NCBI GenBank assembly: GCA_022791915.1
Contig: JAAWAB010000015.1
Span: 124,001-188,000, forward strand
Direction: 5' to 3'
Length of the DNA stretch: 64,000 bases
DNA from: Clostridia bacterium
Lineage (GTDB): Bacteria > Bacillota > Clostridia > Christensenellales > Pumilibacteraceae
Shown here: piece by piece, positions 60,701 through 64,000 of the stretch
Layout: each line of letters starts with the position of its first letter
How positions within the stretch are numbered: the stretch's first letter is position 1
Position numbers and translations under genes: made by a program
Notes under the pieces: generated by a model
What the model saw: only the letters and a program-made list of their open reading frames with translations
What the model was told of the DNA's origin: nothing
Database searches by the model: none

Positions 60701-63700
60701 GTTACGGTGAATATTGCGTCGGCGAGCGCTACGAGCGTATACGGCACGGAGATGAGCGACGCATTGTTATACCGCGAAGGCGTGGTGTATACAATCACGA
60801 GCGACGTGAAACTTGCGGATAGCGCGAAAAACGTATTCTCGCTTAACGTGAAAGTGGGCGACACCGATGAACTTGCGGGGCAGTATGCGCCCGTAAGCGG
60901 AACGTACAGACTGTGTTTTGCGGCGAGCAATGAAAACTATGCCGTTACGTTTACGGTAGACGGGGCGGAAGAAACGGGCGGCAGTGTGCCGTATGTGATT
61001 ACGCCTGCGTCTATCGGCATGGGTGGTGTGACCGTTACGGATTACGACGACGTGTACGACACGGAGTGGCACGCGTTATTTACGCAGGTGAGCGGCGCGC
61101 CCGTGCTTGTGAACGGAGCGGAAAACGATTCTACGGTTGTGTGGCAAGTGGCGATTGCAAATAAGGGCGACACAGTTCCCGCCGATTGGGATTCGCTTGT
61201 TTGGACGGATTACAATGCACAAACGCACGGTGTGAAAGACTTTGGAACGCAGTACTATTTTATGAAAGTGACTGCCGAAAATCATGCGCCCGCATATTAC
61301 AACGCGCCGATTACGATGAACGTGACGAAGGCGGAGTTGACCGTTTCGGTGAATCTTACGATTACGTTCGGCGAAAAGAGTCCTGCGGCGTATGATGGCA
61401 TGAACGCATACAAAACCGAAATGAACGACTTATATGCGAAAGGCGGCATATATACGGTTACGGGATTTGCGGGCGACGAAAAAAGTAAGTTCAATCCGAC
61501 CGATTATGCGGTATTCGGGCTTTCGGGCACGTTTACGTATACTGCCGGTTACGCGGCGGGCGCCGACGTGGGAACGTATGGCGTAACGCTTAATGTGAGC
61601 GGGCTGTCGGCTACCAACTACACGTTTACGGCGGGCACGGGCGTGCTTACGGTGGAAAAGCTGGAACTGCAACTTGCCATCGACGACCAAGAAAGTGTAT
61701 ACTATACGGACGAAATGAAAGCGCTGACGTTCGGCGTGGCGTTTACGCAAAATTCCACCTATTATCCCGAGCGCAAGCTGACGGAAAGCGACTTGACGAT
61801 TGCCGCGTATGCGGACGTATTCACGCTTACCACGGCGGCGTACAAAGACGGTAAAACCGAGAAAGAGTTCACGAACGACGTGGGCGAATATGCTATCGAC
61901 TTTGTTGTGGCGGAGTCGGCGAAAAAGAATTACAGCGTGAGCAAAACGGGCAATGCGATATACGAGATTACGCCCGCGGCGCTTGTGCGTGCCGAAGTTT
62001 CGCCGTATGTTTCCGATTACGACGAAGCCGAACATGCGTTGCTTACGTTTACCAAAGAGGCGGCAACGTTGGACGGCACCGATTCGGCGCTTGTGTACGA
62101 ATATTATGTGTCGGGCAATGCGGTGAGCGAAAGCGCCGCTTTGGGTATTTGGGATACTCTTACGGGGGTTGTTTCGGATATTCCGAAAGCAATCAATGCG
62201 GGCACGTATTATGTGTATTGCCGCATAACGGCGCCCAATTACGCACCCATTTGCGTGCGCGCCGATTCGAAAATTCATCAGGCGCAAAACGGATTTACGG
62301 ACGACGGCGTGTTTAACTTTGCGAACGGCAATGCGGCGGCTTGGGATTCGGGTACGGAGTTTAATCCCGACGACTATGCGGGCGCAATCGGTTGGACGTA
62401 CGGGTTATATGAAACCACGTATCACGAAAACGGATACAACGAAAACGGCAATCAGAAAGTGAACGAGCCTGTGGCGAAATTCACGCGCAAAATCGACGCA
62501 AACGGAGATGCCGACGGCGAATACGCGCTGACGGCGGCGTTATTCCGCAGAAACGAGAGCGGCTGGGGTACGGCGCTCCACACGGTTACCCTGAACGGCA
62601 ACACCGTGCAAGGCATGCTGAACGATATTTTTGCGGGCAACGTTGCGGGCGTAACCTTTGACGCGGGCACGTATCGGTTGCATATTACCATGGACGGCAA
62701 CGCCAACTTTGTGAAAATAGACGCCGACTACATCTTTTCGGTGGCAAAGGCAACGCTTACCGTTCAAGCCGAAAACGTGACGGTGCGCTACGGCGACGCC
62801 GTACCTGCGTTTAGCGGAACGTATGAGAAAAAGCCCGAAGTTGCGGGGCTGAAAATCAACAGTACGGCGGCGGGTGCGTTGCGCGAAACGGCAGACGACG
62901 TGATATCCGTATTCGGCGGCGGCAAACTTACGTTTGTTACCGATTACGTTACGGGAAGTTCGGCAACGGGTTATGCGGGCAAAGATTGCTATATCCGTGC
63001 GAACGGGTGGGATAACGAAAATCCGTATTCGTATTATTCGTCGGCAAACTACGAACTGAATTTCGAGGAAACGAGATTCACGGTGGAAAAGCGAGCGATT
63101 GCCATTGCGATTGCCGACCAGGAAACAAACTACAATCTGTATGAAACGGCGGAAAACGGAACGGTTAGCAAGGTTACGCCCAACACGCTGACCTTTACGT
63201 TGACGGACGGAACGTTCTACGAAGGCGACACGGACGTGCGCAGTGAAACGGACGACGCCGACTGGGCGAACGCGCCTGCGGACGGAAACAACAAGCAGAA
63301 CGTATTCACGCTTACCACCGACGCGCTCAAAAAGTATAACGCCGATTTAACGGCGGACACTGCCGACAAGGGCGCATATACGATTTACGCAATGTTTGCC
63401 AACGCCGATTACCGAAACAATTACGACGTGACGGTTACGGGCAACAACACGCAGGCGGCGGACGAACAATCGCTGATTATAGGCGGCGCCATGAACGCGG
63501 GCACGTTTACGGTGTATCCCGCTACGGTGGTGATTGGGGTGAAGTCGCCCGAGAATCAGATATACAGCGGCACGGAGAAGAAGGCGGAAGCGTATATTGT
63601 GGGCGCCGAAGAGTTGGCACTTACGTTTACGTATGCGTACAGTAAAGACGGCGTAGCAATGGGCGAAGGGGAACTCCCCAAAGACGTGGGCGCATACAGC

Positions 63701-64000
63701 GTTGTGGTGAGTGCGGCGGACGAGAACTACAAGACGCAATACACGTACAGCGGATTTTCCATTACGCCCGCCACGCTTACGGTGAAAGCGGTGAATGCCG
63801 CGTACGACGGCGAAACGGTGACGGACGAAACGGTTTTCGTGCAATACGGCACCGCATTCCCCGCAGACGGAGCAAAACGGGAAGAGAACGGAAAAGTGCG
63901 GTTCGGCGGCGTGAAAGTGCTGTATTCGAGCGCGCACGTAGACGCCGACGTTTTGGCGGAACTTGCGGAGAACGGCGAAATAAGCGGCACGCCCGTATAT
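54752..64000 (+). CDS. Giant secreted repeat protein (MBG-like modules), 3' end outside the window
   Basis: An open frame of 3083 codons with no stop before the window ends, hence not in the ORF track. ATG 54752 follows AAGGAG by seven bases. A signal peptide (KRKTAMAICAFFSLFVLALSVMIL to GTAYAA) is followed by beta-rich modules of roughly 90-150 residues that repeat the plan of MBG/YDG-type domains: a linker such as FEITPKELTAG, TFTVYPAKVATM, FAVTPRAIKVAW, FTVEKRAIAIAI or FSITPATLTVKA, a YG/YDG-type start, and an end like NAGTYRLHITM or DVGAYSVVVSA. About 20 modules seem to fit. Such proteins are very long adhesins or matrix proteins. C-terminal anchor unseen. Confidence 0.85.
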   Translation, partial: MERVETLSLKRKTAMAICAFFSLFVLALSVMILNGGTAYAAPVQTYTAVAATYKSGQAAYAGYTTAAQLKERLTVVGTYDESGTQKTATLTADEYEIAIPGMTVENDTVIPKGTASVTVTSGDASVTVPVTDPTKLDGEIAVFVNTLSADAETLASAVTVKKGNTILPAELYTVAAGESFATDKTFTVTFLPTGDEQEVTIGDALTAVEVGVKANYTQENGYYKEPVSDDGVAYSAFVAGMTKEQYVPALDVVGVYGSVRVAFTVGGTTPDGKTVSVDLWNLPANRATITVSAGSVRGTLTVPVEDEKIVKVNAVYNGTKTLYPYDKLTLSDITVTLRYNNKRDGDVITNTSYYGVEGVLTPSGEEIGALLAGTQTTYSKKVLVRFGETPSGGVFQPDLTIAPAEILIEGINWVEPSSLGSFSGSLATQTVFQDINFSGLNIAFEFEDGEPVTVALDDIAEYCSVEYQTNKSGSYVNIGTDTITDGKVTERFKFDRSVTHFRITCKIGTLTKSQRYQAGEINLASHALPAFNTAEISYTDGCFKVIEGVEKTTVIDDETVDFMSVSVYDVVSGTESGISTGARYVSDESGDRIVFTRGGTFRVKVTLTDNECRNVWQWANAESMGAKADGNFVIYYDVTVLKADVTVTLQNYATAGAADRIYGTVGEKDVPTVAISGTTDALTVNKGEVGESEQNSHVYDFRYYGFTDEHGTEYTAENPSKVAPKNVGSYTLVAVTSATPQFNAGKSAPVSFEITPKELTAGNLTKTVTYTRGTKYEGSDLVKLGDDLVKTAGYNDTLDKVVEIDESAIPTGGATHKGEYSIPITIISDNYKWAADAGATGAVATAKLIIRQRTLSFDVTGDGSWYTYGESGSVPTTANDFETKQYVDIETTYYSVEGSTETEVVLSAENPLSAWNAGDYKAVFSAKVKTSDDAELNALYAEEVAKGDYECASKTATFTVYPAKVATMDIRIPTNAIYKASAYDVIFGSWATVAGQLKNGDNIEDIFALTVAGTRQGAIASPVFGTDALGNKTLELTDADTYTIRLSFKADNKNYAYDNATNEGLRPDEEETFVISPRALQFIWKVTVGGVEKEYADGDLTYSGNVVAHPVAVAKIDGFTGVLPTVTAQQYDIYKGIDATGEKITANDVIDAVAYYIAVNGFTCDDEYNYTLDGAGNAALAFEIKTLAQSALTLVVPTDLPDGVTATVSGNTATVTYKGVAWTFADFVETLNTNIYTVTVADGKSMKNVDTYTVYLALTGNYEWKSDVVTSELGDGTKVVVYTVQVEPFTVNLSFDTADGTDTTVVVYDGLDKAPVPRVTNGFAGDVFTFGLKFKAYNADKSALVGDTLARVVNAGYYKATVTALGNGNYVLPAGDENVSALFTVKKAAVALPTLPETVTGIFSGHTQEFVFGAASGGTWLGENDADIAATVTRTIPASWFMPLGASDKTFAVANAFAARTRTLTITDAGIYTFVFTLSDGAKANYYWDGMGGELDFAGSASAYIYDMGAGKTITMNRMEIFAPVLGERREQEQESATNIADLFTKPTEQGVTYTTSYGKYDGTDVAGDNPFASGMPERGEYYIQLKVLAANNPLNYVWVENPNDKVGSNSYVHAYASYTYGEDTDGVSIRLYFMITSSRLFFDYDMAGYVFGNNGVGGIDDLAELLTMKADAGHDYGDGGWDSYAPSVENAEPQIKADSVKFYASGDADTVITDLENGLPWNVGEYTVKFTVDFRKDDAGQDIYQSKNFTLSFAVTPRAIKVAWGAEVDEKSAYKGDAYILTATVDDSVIPQRASGKIVAPDLEVIVANGSATAGLGGKPVNAGKYTLTVRIAGGTSNADNFMIVTDTSDPDYASYALTHEFEILPLTVSIVGNAVNNHMYGEKIPSGAGNGHLWTYAAGSEQFKNGDGQYISVSICVKNGEGASTSYTEVGAKPNVGTYYIRLAWADANAAYAKNYTVTFDGFDGTPGTRNPAVFVVGKRAVTVNIASASATSVYGTEMSDALLYREGVVYTITSDVKLADSAKNVFSLNVKVGDTDELAGQYAPVSGTYRLCFAASNENYAVTFTVDGAEETGGSVPYVITPASIGMGGVTVTDYDDVYDTEWHALFTQVSGAPVLVNGAENDSTVVWQVAIANKGDTVPADWDSLVWTDYNAQTHGVKDFGTQYYFMKVTAENHAPAYYNAPITMNVTKAELTVSVNLTITFGEKSPAAYDGMNAYKTEMNDLYAKGGIYTVTGFAGDEKSKFNPTDYAVFGLSGTFTYTAGYAAGADVGTYGVTLNVSGLSATNYTFTAGTGVLTVEKLELQLAIDDQESVYYTDEMKALTFGVAFTQNSTYYPERKLTESDLTIAAYADVFTLTTAAYKDGKTEKEFTNDVGEYAIDFVVAESAKKNYSVSKTGNAIYEITPAALVRAEVSPYVSDYDEAEHALLTFTKEAATLDGTDSALVYEYYVSGNAVSESAALGIWDTLTGVVSDIPKAINAGTYYVYCRITAPNYAPICVRADSKIHQAQNGFTDDGVFNFANGNAAAWDSGTEFNPDDYAGAIGWTYGLYETTYHENGYNENGNQKVNEPVAKFTRKIDANGDADGEYALTAALFRRNESGWGTALHTVTLNGNTVQGMLNDIFAGNVAGVTFDAGTYRLHITMDGNANFVKIDADYIFSVAKATLTVQAENVTVRYGDAVPAFSGTYEKKPEVAGLKINSTAAGALRETADDVISVFGGGKLTFVTDYVTGSSATGYAGKDCYIRANGWDNENPYSYYSSANYELNFEETRFTVEKRAIAIAIADQETNYNLYETAENGTVSKVTPNTLTFTLTDGTFYEGDTDVRSETDDADWANAPADGNNKQNVFTLTTDALKKYNADLTADTADKGAYTIYAMFANADYRNNYDVTVTGNNTQAADEQSLIIGGAMNAGTFTVYPATVVIGVKSPENQIYSGTEKKAEAYIVGAEELALTFTYAYSKDGVAMGEGELPKDVGAYSVVVSAADENYKTQYTYSGFSITPATLTVKAVNAAYDGETVTDETVFVQYGTAFPADGAKREENGKVRFGGVKVLYSSAHVDADVLAELAENGEISGTPVY

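Noticed and set aside
1-64000. tRNA, rRNA, insertion sequences, prophage or attachment sites
   Set aside because: None seen in the intergenic gaps; no transposase, integrase or phage structural motif is encoded.

Overview
The window reads as a chromosomal segment of a Gram-positive, spore-forming Clostridia-type bacterium, probably a host-associated (gut) lineage. This rests on a SpoIIE-type phosphatase, a SpoVB/MurJ-type flippase, the tmk-holB-ricT block typical of Bacillota, consensus TTGACA/TATAAT promoters with AGGAGG-type ribosome binding sites, TTG/GTG starts, and a mucin-directed M60 protease beside a GlcNAc operon. The exact lineage (for example an uncultured Christensenellales group) is a guess. 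Almost all genes lie on the + strand; I found no rRNA, tRNA, CRISPR array, transposase or phage gene. Layout. (1) 1-443: a divergent regulatory region. On the minus strand it carries a promoter, a clear lysine riboswitch, an intrinsic terminator and the first codons of a gene leaving the window (MKKYNVA, possibly asd). On the plus strand a promoter drives an M20 amidohydrolase. (2) 0.4-6.8 kb: M20 amidohydrolase, YesL-like membrane protein, methyltransferase, TPR protein, helical-repeat protein and HD hydrolase, closed by a terminator. (3) 6.8-8.4 kb: an HPr-like protein lacking the phosphorylatable His, an unknown protein, and a small conserved protein, each with its own promoter. (4) 8.5-15.1 kb: single-chain aconitase, Lrp/AsnC regulator plus aminotransferase, greA, lysS and an unknown membrane protein. 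(5) 15.1-22.1 kb: short Orn/Lys/Arg-decarboxylase-like protein, tmk, holB, ricT, a 56-residue ferredoxin absent from the ORF track, a BspA-type leucine-rich-repeat protein and a lipid flippase. (6) 22.1-24.5 kb: a structured, attenuator-like leader, a 60-residue protein with 14 cysteines, and an orphan HNH nuclease. (7) 24.6-27.4 kb: ECF-type S component, coaX and hom. (8) 27.6-31.0 kb: a 1139-residue Ig-like surface protein. (9) 31.2-42.9 kb: an RnlA/HEPN-like protein, a CTP synthase whose glutaminase active site is destroyed, isochorismatase-family hydrolase, serS, a proline/glutamine-rich membrane protein, spoIIE, an acidic membrane protein, a ROK kinase and rubrerythrin. (10) 43.1-54.5 kb: an 1895-residue M60 mucinase-like protein, a divergent AraC regulator, then ROK kinase, nagB, nagA and a LacX-type epimerase, a coherent set for releasing host glycan sugars and burning amino sugars. 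(11) 54.75 kb to the end: a giant repeat protein (more than 3083 codons, open at the right edge and therefore missing from the ORF track). A recurrent theme is apparent leaderless transcription: at least four genes start 6-8 bases after a good -10 box and have no Shine-Dalgarno sequence. All functional statements are from reading motifs by eye; no search was run.
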